Part shown: positions 51,132-63,800 of the stretch, in pieces
Numbering within the stretch: the stretch's first letter is position 1
Layout: every line of letters starts with the position of its first letter
From: Symsagittifera roscoffensis
Taxonomy: Eukaryota > Xenacoelomorpha > Acoela > Convolutidae
DNA length: 64,000 nucleotides
NCBI RefSeq assembly: GCF_963678635.1
Contig: NC_087068.1
Coordinates: forward strand, 44,683,013 to 44,747,012
Direction of reading: 5' to 3'
The notes under the pieces: model-generated
Databases searched by the model: none
Told to the model about the DNA's origin: nothing
What the model saw: only the letters and a program-made list of their open reading frames with translations
Made by a program: the position numbers and the translations under genes

Positions 51132-51738
51132 ATGGACTCTCAAGGAGTTCCCATGGCCGACAACACCTTAGTGCTGGGACTGGCAGCGACTGAGATCAAC
51201 TATGAGCAGCAAGAAGTCGAAGAGACGGCAAAGGGAGCCTCAGTAACATATCCGATTATATTTCTCATGGGTATTTTAGCAAACTCTTCCGTTCTTATTA
51301 CCATTATTTTTGGTCACAAATTGACCCGAACTATAGTTCTCATTGCTAACATGTCTACAGCCGACCTTTTGTTATTATTTACAGGCTGCTATCTCAGATA
51401 TTACGACCGATTTGTTTCAATAGCAAACACTCCTTTTTGTAAAATTTTCAATGCCGCCGATATAATGTTCCTACAAATTTCAAGTCTCACAATTCTAGCA
51501 ATGTCCTACGAGCGACTAGTTAAGGTCACCGATCGAGGCCATTTGACCCGAGAGAGCAAAGCCAAGCCTCAAATTGTAATCTGTGGGCTTATTTGGCTGT
51601 TTGCTTTCGTCATATCTCTGCCCGCTGCTTTTTACGCCGAGCTCCATAGTAACGTAATCGCATGTGTTTCAACATACTCAGAGTCGGTCGGAATCCGATA
51701 CAACTCGGTACTATTTGCCACAACTTACTGCATTCCAG
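51132..51738 (+). CDS. GPCR exon 1: TM1 to TM5 start
   Basis: 607 nt, donor CATTCCAG|GTAAGC, phase 1. Encodes a short polar N-terminus (residues 1-37), TM1 (YPIIFLMGILANSSVL), TM2 (NMSTADLLLLF), TM3 (MFLQISSLTILAMSYERLV), TM4 (ICGLIWLFAFVISLP) and the beginning of TM5 up to Pro202, the conserved 5.50 residue. The intron interrupts TM5 directly after it. Confidence 0.95.
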
Positions 51739-54112
51739 GTAAGCTTTGTTATTAAAACAAAAAATTTAAACACAAAACAAGCTACAAAATTATTAAAATT
51801 ATAAACTTGATTTTGTCCAAAAAGCAGACATTTCGAGACCAGTTCTGTTTATTTCTTAAAACGTGTTTATTTTTTAAAATACTAAATTACCGCTTGGCCT
51901 TCTAATTTACTGCTTTGGAATTTCTAGGAATCCTGATCGGAGTAATCTATACAGTGATCATCTTCAAAACCAAATCGGTACTTTCGCTTGTATCCAGCAA
52001 CACAATCCACCAGAGTCGAATCTTCCGAATGCTTGCGGCTTTAGTAGCTCTTTTCTGGCTATTTCACTTTCCTTTCTGGCTCTGCCTCTTCCGAGCTATT
52101 TTCAGCCCTCTAAACTACCACTGCTCTGAGTTTTGGATGGAGAGTGCGATTGTGTTCACGTATGCGAATGCGGCTGTCAACCCATTTCTATATGCTATCA
52201 TCACAACTAGCAACTGTACAGTTTCCAGTTTGTCTTGTGATTTCGCGCCAGAAGAGGATGTATGTATTCATTTATCTTGTTAATGTCTCCGATACGTCTA
52301 TCCGTTTATCTATGTTTATCTACGTCTATCTATGTTTCAACAGAGATTTTTTTCCACTTTTTCAGTTTCATGAAATTTGGAGCATTGATTTTAGATGTTT
52401 TGTTTCACAAATTTTTGGCTGCTTTTACAGCATCCGTGGAATAAAGTACAAAATATGAAAATTAAGTTTAATCTGTTTGTCACAGCCAACAGGCAGTTTT
52501 TCAAGTGACAATAAGTTCAAGGAGACCAAAAATAACTTGCTTTCAAATAAAATTTCAACTTTTGAATTTCAAAGAAAAAAACAATCACTATCATCTTCAA
52601 AAATCTCTTTTTATTTATCTTTAGAAATGTCTTTTTCATAAAACTAACTCAAATTCAGACAACTGTATCAATACGTAACTTCAAAAGTCAAACCGTGAAA
52701 TATTAAATTCAAGCGTGAACAACAGTTAAAATTTTGTTCTGAAAAAAAAATAAAATACCACACGACCTGAATGAGTCTTCATTTTGTTTATTTGACACTT
52801 AACAAGCACAGACATACATGTAGGTATCTTGCGACCGAGAAGATGACGAAAATGAGAGCGGAGAAGGAGAGGATCGAAGCGGACAAAGTGGTCAAGTACC
52901 CACCCGACAACATAACAACCACCATCACAACCCCCACAATCAGGGTTAGTATTAAATTTTTGTGTAAACATCAAACAAAATTCATAAAATTGTTTAGATA
53001 GGGCACGATTTAATTTGGGATGATACGTAGGGCACTTTCAGCATTTAGTAATAAAAGGAGCAGTTGAGATAGACTCGTACCAGGTGAATGGATTAGTGTG
53101 AGCACTCGGCGGAGCCGACGTTGATCTATCCACAAGTGAGCAAATTTTTTGGTCTGAATAGAAAAACTACCACTAGCATATCTATTTTTGCTTTTTTAAA
53201 GTCAGTTTTTAAAGTCATGAACAAAGTGAAAATTTGTTGCTTTCAAAATCACGACTTAAAAAGTTCGTTTAAGTAAGAGTATAAAATCGCTTATAAAATC
53301 TTAGAAGAGTAAAAGCTGACTGATTTTTTTAAAAGAACTCTTTGATAGTTATTGTATCAAATTGCAGAAGTGGATATGATATAACTTACAAACCCTAAAT
53401 GTAAAATCTCAATTTAGTTTTAAGAAACCATCCGGTTGAATTGGTTAATCGATTGGTCATGATAAACTAGCTAGAACACAAAATATAAAAGGGCAAAACA
53501 TCGCATGACTTTTTTAAGCGGTTTAATGGTACAATATTGCCCCTAAATGACATACAGTAGAACTTTCGCCTAGCCAAGTAATAATTTTGAAAAGAATTTT
53601 GTGAATATGCACTGTAGACAAAAGCACAAATTAAATTGGCCTGCAACATTTTTATACTTTTAATAGCATAAATTAATGTTTTCAGTAATTTTTAAAAGTA
53701 AACTGCTAACTGATTCAACTTGGGTTATACTCAAAGTTGTTTGTCAAAAAATCATCTCCCCTAAACCATGGGAGGGGCAGGGGGTTAACAAAAGTAAAAT
53801 TTCCAAAGACTGAACAAAAAACAAACTTTTTTTATATGGTGGTAATTTATTGTATATATAGATTCCAATATTGTTACCATTGCTGTAGATTTGTTGATGT
53901 CATTTAAAAATTCTGTCAAATACGATTTCATTCAACGCTTAATAAAGGTCGAATAAAGGTGATATGTTTCAGGAGGAGTTCAGGGCCAAATGAAGACAGA
54001 AGAAATAGTTCTAAATGATTACACAGGCAATGGCCAAACATCAGGGGCGATGAACGGCAGCCAATTAAAACTGATGATCGGAGAAGCATGCGTGACCAAA
54101 TTCGATGTCTAA
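51132..54112 (+). CDS. Class A (rhodopsin-like) GPCR, complete, 4 exons, 399 aa
   Basis: A plasma-membrane seven-helix receptor. Exons 51132-51738, 51928-52259, 52824-52944 and 53973-54112 join in frame to a TAA stop. Family landmarks are at exact relative positions: N51 (1.50), D78 (2.50), C103 (3.25), E127-R128-L129 in place of DRY, W155 (4.50), C178 in ECL2 for the disulfide, P202 (5.50), P251 (6.50) and N287-P288-F-L-Y291 (NPxxY). Residue 249 (6.48), usually Trp, is His. No long N-terminus or signal peptide; the 100-residue tail is acidic, then His/Asn-rich, ending TKFDV, which could bind a PDZ domain. Overall look is a peptide-type receptor, but the ligand cannot be named. It lies antiparallel to HYDIN. 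The start was chosen at the first ATG after an in-frame stop; a second Met is at residue 8. Confidence 0.92.
51928..52259 (+). CDS. GPCR exon 2: TM5 end, TM6, TM7
   Basis: 332 nt, acceptor AATTTCTAG|GAATCC, phase 1 to 0. Encodes GILIGVIYTVIIF with Y210 (5.58), ICL3, TM6 (MLAALVALFWLFHFPFWLCL) and TM7 (IVFTYANAAVNPFLYAII). The donor GGAT|GTATGT is moderate but gives the only phase that continues through exons 3 and 4. Reading through reaches a stop eight codons later. Confidence 0.93.
52824..52944 (+). CDS. GPCR exon 3: acidic cytoplasmic tail
   Basis: 121 nt, acceptor ACATGTAG|GTATCT (poor pyrimidine tract), donor CAGG|GTTAGT. In phase 0 it encodes VSCDREDDENESGEGEDRSG, then a His/Asn-rich stretch. 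A second open frame (Lys/Glu-rich) exists but cannot be joined to exon 4 without a stop. Exact boundaries are inferred from phase. Confidence 0.7.
53973..54112 (+). CDS. GPCR exon 4: C-terminus
   Basis: 140 nt, acceptor ATGTTTCAG|GAGGAG, phase 1, to TAA. Encodes GVQGQMKTEEIVLNDYTGNG and ends GEACVTKFDV. It is the only long frame through this exon and has coding-like composition. An opposite-strand open frame here is a shadow. Confidence 0.75.
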
Positions 54113-55440
54113 TTTTTATAAATAAGTTTGAGAAGAATGAATGCAAGAGCTTCAATGATTAGATGCCGCGCAAGTTCATTTAAGTGTTCCGACCACATCC
54201 ATTTAAGCTTTTTCATATTTTTGTTTCGAATTTTTTAAGATGTTTTGGTTTATTGGTATTCGTTCACTTTAAGACCGTAAGATTGTGTATTCGATCCCCT
54301 GCCATGGCAGTGATAGTGTAAGGACGAGCTCTCACTCAACCTCTAGCTTCAGGTCTACCACAGCCTGACCGCTTTCGGCTGCAATAGTGGTACCACGAGA
54401 AAAGTCTAGACGCAAAAAAAAACAACCTTGAGTTGCAAAAAAAGAGCTTCGCTCAACAAGATAGCTCAGTCTGGAATGTGGGGAATTAGGATGAACGGAC
54501 TATACTCAGACAGGCTGGATAGCCTTTCATAGATCGTCTGCGCATCACAGAAACAAAATTTATCATTATTATTTTCGAGGGTAGGGGTGTACAATTCGTC
54601 TTCCCGATAAAATAGCAAAAAGCTGACATAATGGTTCAATGTTTATAATTTAGGCGCTTCACATAAATACCTATAGAAAAGAAAGATTCGATTGCGTCGA
54701 CTTCATGCTCTAACTTACATGCTCGAAATACAACTAAACAGACTTCAAATGATATCTCTCGGCACTAAGGACTTCGCTTTGTTGTACATATTACCTGACT
54801 TTGCTTAAGAAAAACATCCGAATCTAAAATTCCTTCCCTTCTTATTTTCGGTGGTCGGAACAAAAAACGCGATAAGAACAATATATGGCCTTTTACTTGA
54901 GATGAATCATTACACCGGCATCTGTAACCTATCATGTAAATATCAAGCAAATGCTGTCTATATTTTGCAGGGCGTTTAGAGCACAATCACTTTTTGACTT
55001 CAAAATATAAGATAAATCTTCAAGTTCAAGAGTCAGATATCAAAAGCAAGATGTTTCATGTTAAATGCCAAATATTGTTAAGAATGATGTTGAAGAATAT
55101 ATAATACGTGTAAACCTACATGAACGTATTGAAGAAAGCCCCAAACTCTCAAGAGATCAGTAGTAAAAATAATTTCAAATTTGATTTCTGATTTGAAATG
55201 GGAATTGCATCTTTACATTTTAATCAAATGGTTAAATTTGTTAAGTATATGGTGCTTTGCAATTTGAAACAAAACTTCTCTCAGAACAACTCTGAAAATA
55301 CATTTACCTATTTTCTTAATTAATTTCTTTTTGAGTCAGACTGCAGCAAAGCACAATTCAACTCAAGGAACAGAATAAAACACAGATCGAACCAGGTCAA
55401 ACTATTTGCTCTAAAATATAGCTTAGTCTTGAATAAGGGA

Positions 55441-55695
55441 AACAAGACTGCTCGTATCAGGGCAAAACCTTGTATGTTCCGACTGGACTTTAACTGGTCT
55501 TGAATAGATTTTGGTAAATGAAATAAAAACCTTACGAATTTAAAGCTGATACTATCAAATTTTAAGAATTAACAGCTATTCGAGTTTGCAATTCATAAGA
55601 CCATTTCAATTCAATTGGAACAATTCTGTAGTGTGGGATAAATCGTCACCAGTAAAGATTTCGCGTTACACTTTCAGCAACAAAATATAGAACGA
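55441..55695 (-). mobile_element. Family A 3' end with diverged body
   Basis: AACAAGACTGCTCGTATCAG, GGCAAAACC and TGTTCCGACTGGAC mark the end. The body resembles the copy at 12641 and a 5' end is not recognisable. Confidence 0.6.
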
Positions 55696-58600
55696 GCAGT
55701 TTAGGTGACTTGTGTCAGGTTGATAGAGCGTTGTGGACACCCGGCGTGGCCCTTGAAAGTCAAGAGACAGATCCCCGAAAAGCAATTTTTTAAAGAAAAT
55801 TTACATTCAGACCAGTTTGGTCTTAAAAAGATTTTGTTTCAACTTTTGAAGAAAGTAAAAAAGATATAGACTAGGGGTTAATTTTTTAATTGAGACCAAA
55901 TTTCAAAAAACAACGAGAAAAGGGTATAACAAAAATTCTCGTTTTATAATTTGATGCGTAAGGCGCTTTTTATTCACGCGTGGAGTTGTTATTCGGCTTA
56001 AATTATTAACAGATATCGTTACTAGTATGAGTATGATATAAGAGGACCGGAATAGTAGCATAAGTGTTGATTTAAAACCTTTATTAAAAAAATGTAGCTT
56101 GAAAACACAAGTTTTCTTTTCACTAATTGACTATTTTTTTCAGTGTACACTTAGCCAAATTTGTAATGAAACGAAAGTGATTTTGTAAAATTCCCTATCG
56201 TTTCGGATAGTTTTCGAAAATATTGTCCCAAATTTTGAAAAAAAGTAACGAATATATAGGCTCGGGGAAAATTTTACATTCAGACCAATTTTCAAAAAAA
56301 AATTGAGAAATGAGTGTAACAAAATTTCCCGTTTTATGCTTTGATACTGAAAAGGTAAGGAGCTATAGTCACTCGTGAAGAATTATCCAGCAGCACAAAG
56401 TCAATCCAAATTGAATTGAGGCAATCTTATTGTTTCAATTAATTCCATGCACGACTCATATTTAAGAACTTGAAATGCTAATTTAAACAAACGCTAACTC
56501 ATCATGCTAATATTATCAGCCTAAAACTCAGGGACCAACTTTTTATCAGAACAATCTTTTACCAAAAAAAGTTAAAACATAGACTTTTTACCAGACTTGC
56601 CGAACAAATTTGATTAATGGATGTATTGACGCCGTTTAGTCTGGTTAAAGACAATTATTTCACGATTTTTACCGAAAGTATGTTTGATTTCACAGCTGTT
56701 TTTTGAATTTCTACTAATTTCGACTAATGTTCTATTGGGTCATGCAAACACTTAGACCACAACAACTCGTGGTTTGTCAACATTACATAAACCAAAAAAT
56801 ATTCGACGCCATTTAATTTGCCCTGGATTTGCTGGACTTGCTGGATTTGCCCGACAAAAACCGCCTTGCTGTTTCGACTTTCAAAAAAAGCCAGGAATAA
56901 ATAAGCTGGTAGTGGTTTTTTCTCTTTGTTCAAAGAAATTTTCTCTAGAGGACCGATCCCTTGACCTTCGCGCTCACCACTAAACTAACCGCGGCTAGGT
57001 CTTTGACCAGACCAACCGCTTACTAGACCGATCTTTTACCAAACCACAACGCAATAATTCAGTTAAGATCAGTAAAAAAAAATAGTAGACAATTTGAAAA
57101 GAAGCGGTTAGAAAGTTATGTATTGAGTCTGGTTAAAAGACCATTTTTTACTTTTCTGCTAAGATACCGTTCTGTTAAAACGTTGGTCCCCGTACTATCC
57201 TGAGTTTACGATCGATGTGAAACGAGTATAATTGAAAAGTTGAAAATTGCTAGTTTGGTCAGTTTGACATAATTAACTCGAGAAAATCATGCCTCCATAT
57301 AACACTAGTAAAAGACGAATAAACGCGTTTCAAATTGAATTGAGGCCAGCATTTCTGTACTTTTAAAACAATAAGAGATGCTTATAACACCCTTTGCATC
57401 TTACATAGCATGCGAGGGAGATGAAATGAACAAAATTTTTAAAAAAAAAAAGTTTCCTATTAGATTATTTCGGCAATCACTCAACCAAAACACTTTTTAA
57501 TTGACCTTAACTTGCAGTCTTAATATTCAGGGCGTTTTCTTTTCGTTCGGTACGGGCAAACAAACAAAAAAAATAACTGCTGTTGATACAATTTTGAAAT
57601 CTGTCAGAGCCGACCTGAATATTTCTTCAGTGACCAGCATGTTTCCAACAACAATCAACGTTAGCGACAGACATGTCTGTATCAAGTGTACGACGACCCC
57701 CACCAAGTTCAACGACCCCCACCAAGTTTTTTCAAGTTTTTGACTTAAATTCAAGTTTTTGGCTGATGAAACTTTAACCAAATTCGTTTATTTTAAACAA
57801 CGCAAGCCGTGCTTTGAATCAAGTAATATCGCTTCAGATAGATTTTAATGCAAGTTTAAACCAAAGATGATGCCTTTCAAATATTATATCGGTATTAAAA
57901 GTTACTATTTTTGATGTGTGAACTAACCAAATTTTTATTGCTTACCAAAAATTGTACTAAATAATTCATTGTCTGGAAATTGCTCTTTGATAATCCAAAT
58001 ATCACCGGGATCAGCGATAATTTATACTTAAAAAAACCGATTCGATCATGAGCATGAAAGAAAGTGACTGCTACTGATAAAAACGACACAGCAGCACAAA
58101 TATTGACATCCTAGAAAGATTTATGCAAAATATGCAATTCATAGTAGTTTTCAGCTAATTATTCAATTTATGTATAACCTTCTGTAAAACTCATTCCGTA
58201 AAATCAGTTCAATCCAAGTCGCAAGGAAATGAGCTTTTATCTGAAACCTACATCACTTAGAGCTTCTTAAAAGCGATTAAAGGGCGGAAGTTATCTCCAT
58301 GAATCAGTGGAAAGGCAGTTGTGAAAGAAAATTGGATTTTTTGAAGGCAGCTGATCTCTGCGTGCTCATTTATTTATAATCTAACATTAAACAAGTTCAA
58401 CTACAAAATCACCATCTTTCTATCCTAATTGTAATAATAAAAAAGTATTTGAAAAAATTATTTGGAAATCGAAGAAAGAAACTGTTTTACGTCAAAAGGC
58501 AGGAATCAAACAAGCTGAAAATCATAATAGTCTGAGAAGAAGAAGCTTCTATCATCCACGTATAATGGCGGCAGAAAATTCTCTCTAATAAACTAAAAAC

Positions 58601-59225
58601 ATCAATACAAAAATGTGAATAGAAGCTCTAAATGATAATAACGGCTTGATTGTCTCCTTTTCTTTTAATAGGAGTATTGAACATAGCGAAGACTCCTATT
58701 TAGGTCTAGGTGATTTTTTTTTCATGAAAATTCCGATAATTTGTTCACGCTCAATTTAGATTTTTTTGCCGTTTTACTTTTGATACATTTTTAAATTCAG
58801 TTCATTTCCATTGCACAAAGAAAAGTAAACTCCACTATCGAACAGCAAATGTGTAATGGTCAGATATCCAGCAGAAATAAAAATTTAAATCATTGATCGA
58901 ATTTACTCAAGTTGGGTTGATTTTATCAACAAAGCACCAACCAGGAATTTTTTTGAAATTCAAAGAGCTTGAAGGCATATAATTTTTCTTTAAATTTCAA
59001 AAGTTGAAGCTTTTTCCACAAACCAGTCAGTTCTTGTTTAATTGAAAACTGTAACTTAACAGTCAGTGATACGAGATCAGTACTTCTTTTTTTCTCGCGT
59101 TTCTGATCGTAAACCTATATGTTTAAAATGCTACTAATTTATAATTGAACAACTGTTATTTCACAAAACACTAACTTGTCTAACTCTAGGAATGCCCACT
59201 CGCACTGACCGTGTCTGCACGAAAC

Positions 59226-59600
59226 AGTCAGTCCCATACAAAACAGTCCGGAAACGTATGAAAATGAACAAAATAACAGTCCGATACAAAACAGTCCGAA
59301 AAACAGTCCCAAGTAATAATTGTTTTAACAAGCCGGTAGGCCGAGAAATGTTCTTTGTTCAACAAACATAAACAACAAAATAGTGACCGCCGCAGTCGCG
59401 CCAACGTGTTGCGAGCGTGCCGACAGATGGTAGGATTTAATACGAAATTTAGAGCTGATTATTGCCGCGAAGCGGCGACGCGCGCATAGCGCGCCCACCG
59501 GTGACCTTAAACCGGACTGTTTTTTTCCTTCATTACATGATTTTTTGAACTATTTTGTATTGGACTGTTTTGTATGGGACTGTTTTGTATATGCACCACA
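59226..59600. mobile_element. Foldback element with ACAGTCC sub-repeats and GC-rich core
   Basis: Left side repeats ATACAAAACAGTCC; right side has the inverse GGACTGTTTTGTATGGGACT. The core (59464-59505) contains CCGCGAAGCGG and GCGCGCATAGCGCGC hairpins, the most GC-rich stretch of the right half of the window. No transposase. Confidence 0.75.
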
Positions 59601-60668
59601 CTGACACAAATAGAATTGGATCTATTTAAGCCAAGTGTAATTTGATCATAACTTGAAACAAATCGAGTAACCACGCACATATTAGCAACTGAAATTAATT
59701 TTGAATCGATTCATTCAGGAAACTTTGTATCAATTTATTTGTCTAAAAATCATTTTAAATTGATTTGAATGAATTTTGGTAGCTAGTTTCTTTTATTGGA
59801 ACCTCACAGAAATTGATTTATATCAATTTGTTAAGAAAGGTTGTGAGAAGATTATTTTTTTTGTAGCCTCAAGGAGTTTTCAAAGTTTATTTTTGCTTCA
59901 AACTGGAGCAAAAAATTGTACTCAAAAAAATCTCCGTAAAATGATCTGAAGTCATTTCAGGAAGCACTGCTCAGTGCAAACTAACAGCTTCTGAAATCCC
60001 TGCACGATTCTCCAACCTAAGCGTTCTCGTGGTGATAACAAGTAATGTTACGTGAAATGTCTTTAAATGCTATTCTTAAAATCAATATCTGTTGCGCAAT
60101 TTCGTGGGGGTAATTAAATAAGCCGATAAACACAATTAATTTGGAGGAATAAACATGCTGCATAAAATTCGCAAATTAGTTGATCTTAGTTTCTTTTGAG
60201 ATCAAGTATCAGCAACAAAATTAACTAAAAGCATAAATTAAATTTTTTTATTATATTTTGTATAAAATAAGAAAAAAAATGGATTAAACTCAGTTTGAAT
60301 CAATTTAAAATTCGTCAAAAAACTATATAGACACAAAGAAAAGATAAATCGGATCGATTAAGAATCAACTGATATTGATTTTTGCTCGTTTTGAAATGAG
60401 ATCAATTTCAATCGATTTAAAAATGATCCAAATCTATTTTATTTCATCTGAAAGTTTTTGATACTAAAATCGATCTTCGTCAATTTTTATCAGTGCACAC
60501 AGAAAAAAAAATTGACAACGTAATTATTACTTTTATTTTTTGTTAGATGGACAACCAAGAAAGCGATGTTTACTTGTTGATGCCATCACGCACAAAAAAT
60601 GTTTCGGTTTTTTGAAATGAACAGCTTAGGATCAGAAATTACTTCCTCGTTTACTTACTGGTCATAAG

Positions 60669-60878
60669 ATGAAGTGTCATAGAAATAGACCTTTTCTCGA
60701 CACAGCAAAACTTGTTTGCAATATCTATTCGAAGAAGAAATCACAATTGAAAGATTTTGTACAAGCTTATAACCCATATCCACCAAGAAAATCTACTGGT
60801 CGGCCAAAAAAGTTGCGATACAAAAAACTCCAGTCAAAATATCGGTTTTCGCGGAGAATTATTGTAGAAAACAGATAA
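60669..60878 (+). pseudogene. Possible DNA-transposase scrap (GRPKK motif)
   Basis: A 69-codon frame with YPPRKSTGRPKKLRYKKLQ, which resembles the AT-hook-like GRPxK linker between helix-turn-helix motifs of Tc1/mariner transposases. No catalytic DDE/D segment is recognised downstream. The resemblance is short and may be chance. Confidence 0.2.
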
Positions 60879-63800
60879 AATGATCAAAAACGTCTCAATT
60901 TGTCTTCAAAACTTTCACACAGAGATGGAGCGGAGCTCCGCGTCATTTGCGACACAATGCAAGGCAGTATTGCAAGCTAAATTAGTCGAATGTTGCTAAA
61001 TTTCAGGAAAACTCCCGTTGAGCCGACAAATAAAACTGTTGTCATAGAAAAAAACTTTGAGCTGTAAAGTTCTGAAATTCAAAACTTTTAAAAATCCTTT
61101 ACTGAGTTTCCGCGCGGAGCGATTAGAGGCATTAAAATTAAGTCGCCCTTAAACTGACGCACTATTAGGTCACTAATGCGGTAAAGCACAATCATATTAC
61201 TAATGCTATAAGAGTAACATAAAACAACACCCATAGGCCGAATAAAGCTTGCAAGGGGAAAAAAGGGCAGCGAAAATTAGTACACGAAAAAAAAATCCGC
61301 GATGTGGAAAAAACGGAAAAAAATTAACCAGACACACGATAGGCCGACAACTTATTTTCAGAAAGTACGTTTTCAGAGTTTGCAAAAAACAGGTCCTATT
61401 CAAACGTGGACTTTGGTCTTCCCAGGTGTAGTTGTTTTACTAGGTCGAATAACTTGAAATTATTATAAATCAAGTTAACAAAATATTCAAGTGATTTAAT
61501 TAAAGTCGTTAATGTGGAAAAAAATCAATATTCCATTTTGATAATGCTTTTCAATCATAAACTAATTCCGCTGACTGAGAAAACTGAAAACAAAATTCAG
61601 TTTTGAAACTAGAACTCTTTTTCTTACCAAATGAATGTGAATTGAACCAAAAATGAAACCAAAAGCCGAATCACAAAAAAACAGCCTGAGAAAATCTTAA
61701 AATATTGTCCTACAAACTAGCAAAAAAATTCACAAAGTCAGTGTTTTCAGAATAGCTGTTTAAATTAGACTTGGAGTCTAAAATATTGTTGATTACAAAG
61801 TGTAAATCAACAATGATGATGCTTTAGAGTGTTTTTCCATTAGCTTCTAATTATTTATCTTAAAAACATCCACTTGACGATGAATCCATTTATTTTGGCT
61901 TTAAATAGCGGATATGGTTTGATAAGTTCACAATAAAATGAACTAGCTAGCTGTTGAGGTCATTCTATTAAAAGCTAATCATCGACAGTTCGTTTTGACT
62001 GGAGCGAAATATTTCATACAATATCAGAACAAACTTGGTATTCATAGACTTTATGGGATGCAACAAAAGAACAAGTGAACTATATCAAGTCAGAAGTTCA
62101 CTATCGATTCATTAAGCAAGAGATTGCTCATTTTGTACCGATCAGTATATTTGAAACAGTAGAGCGAGCATCCACTCAAACTTGTAATCACAGTTATCGC
62201 AAGACGCCGTGCTAGCGGCACGTAATGTTCGCAAAACTATGAGTTGCGTAGCAATTTCACATTTAAAAATACTTAAAAAACAATTGGAAAAATTTAAATT
62301 ATTTGTTGCAAAAAAATCATATTTTCATATAATTTCCAGTTGGTTTCGTTTTTGCTCCAAATTTCGAAGAAAAAGAAGACAACCAATTACACAGAGGCAA
62401 AGCAGAACTTCACTACACATGCGATACAACTAAAACATTGCATTGCAAAATGTCGATTAGAAAAAAAGAAGGAAGTTCATTAACAACATTTCCATATTTT
62501 TGTCACGAAAAACGTTCATAAACAACCTTAGCAAACATTGAGAATCAATGACCAACGGCAAATAAGGAAAAAAAACCATGCAGTCTTTCTTTAACCCAAA
62601 AACGGAACTGTAGTATAAAAACAAGCTATTACATCTTTAAAAATCAAAATTTTTACAACCCATCGCAATTGAAACAGGCAACCGCATTTAAAATTGCTCG
62701 CCCGTGAAAATAGGCATCATTGAATGACTAAGCTGATACAATATAAGCCACCTGCCTAATAGAAAAAAAATATTCAAAATCTGAAATGGCAAATTCGCAA
62801 ACATCAAACATTTTTCAATTGTAGTCACAACTGTTTGAATAAAAAAAAAGTTTTGGGAAGAAACAGCTCGAAAAGCATACCAAATAACATTATAAAATAG
62901 AAATGAAAAAAAAATAATAATAAATGGCCGACACATATTAAGACAAAAACCAAAAGTCACCAAAACATAAACATTTGTTCAATAAAAAAAACTATTTCAA
63001 AAACCAACTTCTTCCTCAAATGACCTAAGAAGTAGTTTTGACCTAAGAAGAGTTTTCAAGAAAATGAGCATACTTGAGCAGCAATAGCAAAAACTAAGCA
63101 GCAAAATTATTCAGAAAATTTGTTTACCAGGAAAAAAAGTCTTGTTTCCGATTACAAATAATTTGCTCTCGCAACTCAAATAAGTTCATTACGCCAGAAT
63201 TATTAATGCGTGGCGTATTACCCCGAACTCATAAACTTTCTAAATTAAATTGATGCAAACTTTTGATTATATCAAATTTAAATAAAATTAAGCACTCCAT
63301 GTGATATTATCAATCTTCAGGGATTGCATTTATGTAATTATCTCTTAGACGGCTTTGAAATGAGACCACACTTAGTCACAGCAAACTTTCTTTGAGGCGA
63401 TTAAAATGCGTTGTAAAAAACATCCTGAGCAACAGTTCTTGACTTTCTGAACAAACCAATGACCTTAATTTTGTGGTACGATAAAATTTTTACTTGCACA
63501 GTATTAAATCACAAAACAATAAGGCTGCCCTTTAATTAACGCCAGCTAACTGATCTAATTATTGCGTTATTCACTTTGTAGCTGGCAACTGCGTCTGTGA
63601 TGGGGTAATAAAAAAAACGAAAATTTTATTTTCTTAAAATATATTTTTTCTATCAGTTTTAAATACAGTTTTTTTTCTATCAAAAACTAACTCAAACACG
63701 TTAATCGGCATTTGAACCCTCAGGTTTTCGCCATCAAACGAAAATCTTTGCTTATAAAAAAATAAACCGGGCACAATCAGAAGTATTGTTGTAATTTTTC

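Noticed and set aside
52771-53001. Lys/Glu-rich plus-strand frame over GPCR exon 3 (RYLATEKMTKMRAEKER)
   Set aside because: It would put a stop in exon 4, whereas the other frame joins both sides in phase and stays open to the end.
57501-57781. Overlapping open frames on both strands
   Set aside because: The plus-strand frame includes a short direct repeat (TTCAACGACCCCCACCAAG region) and neither strand shows a family or splice sites; treated as chance.
62209-62433. 74-codon basic plus-strand frame
   Set aside because: Lys/Arg/Phe-rich composition expected of AT-rich DNA; no motif recognised.
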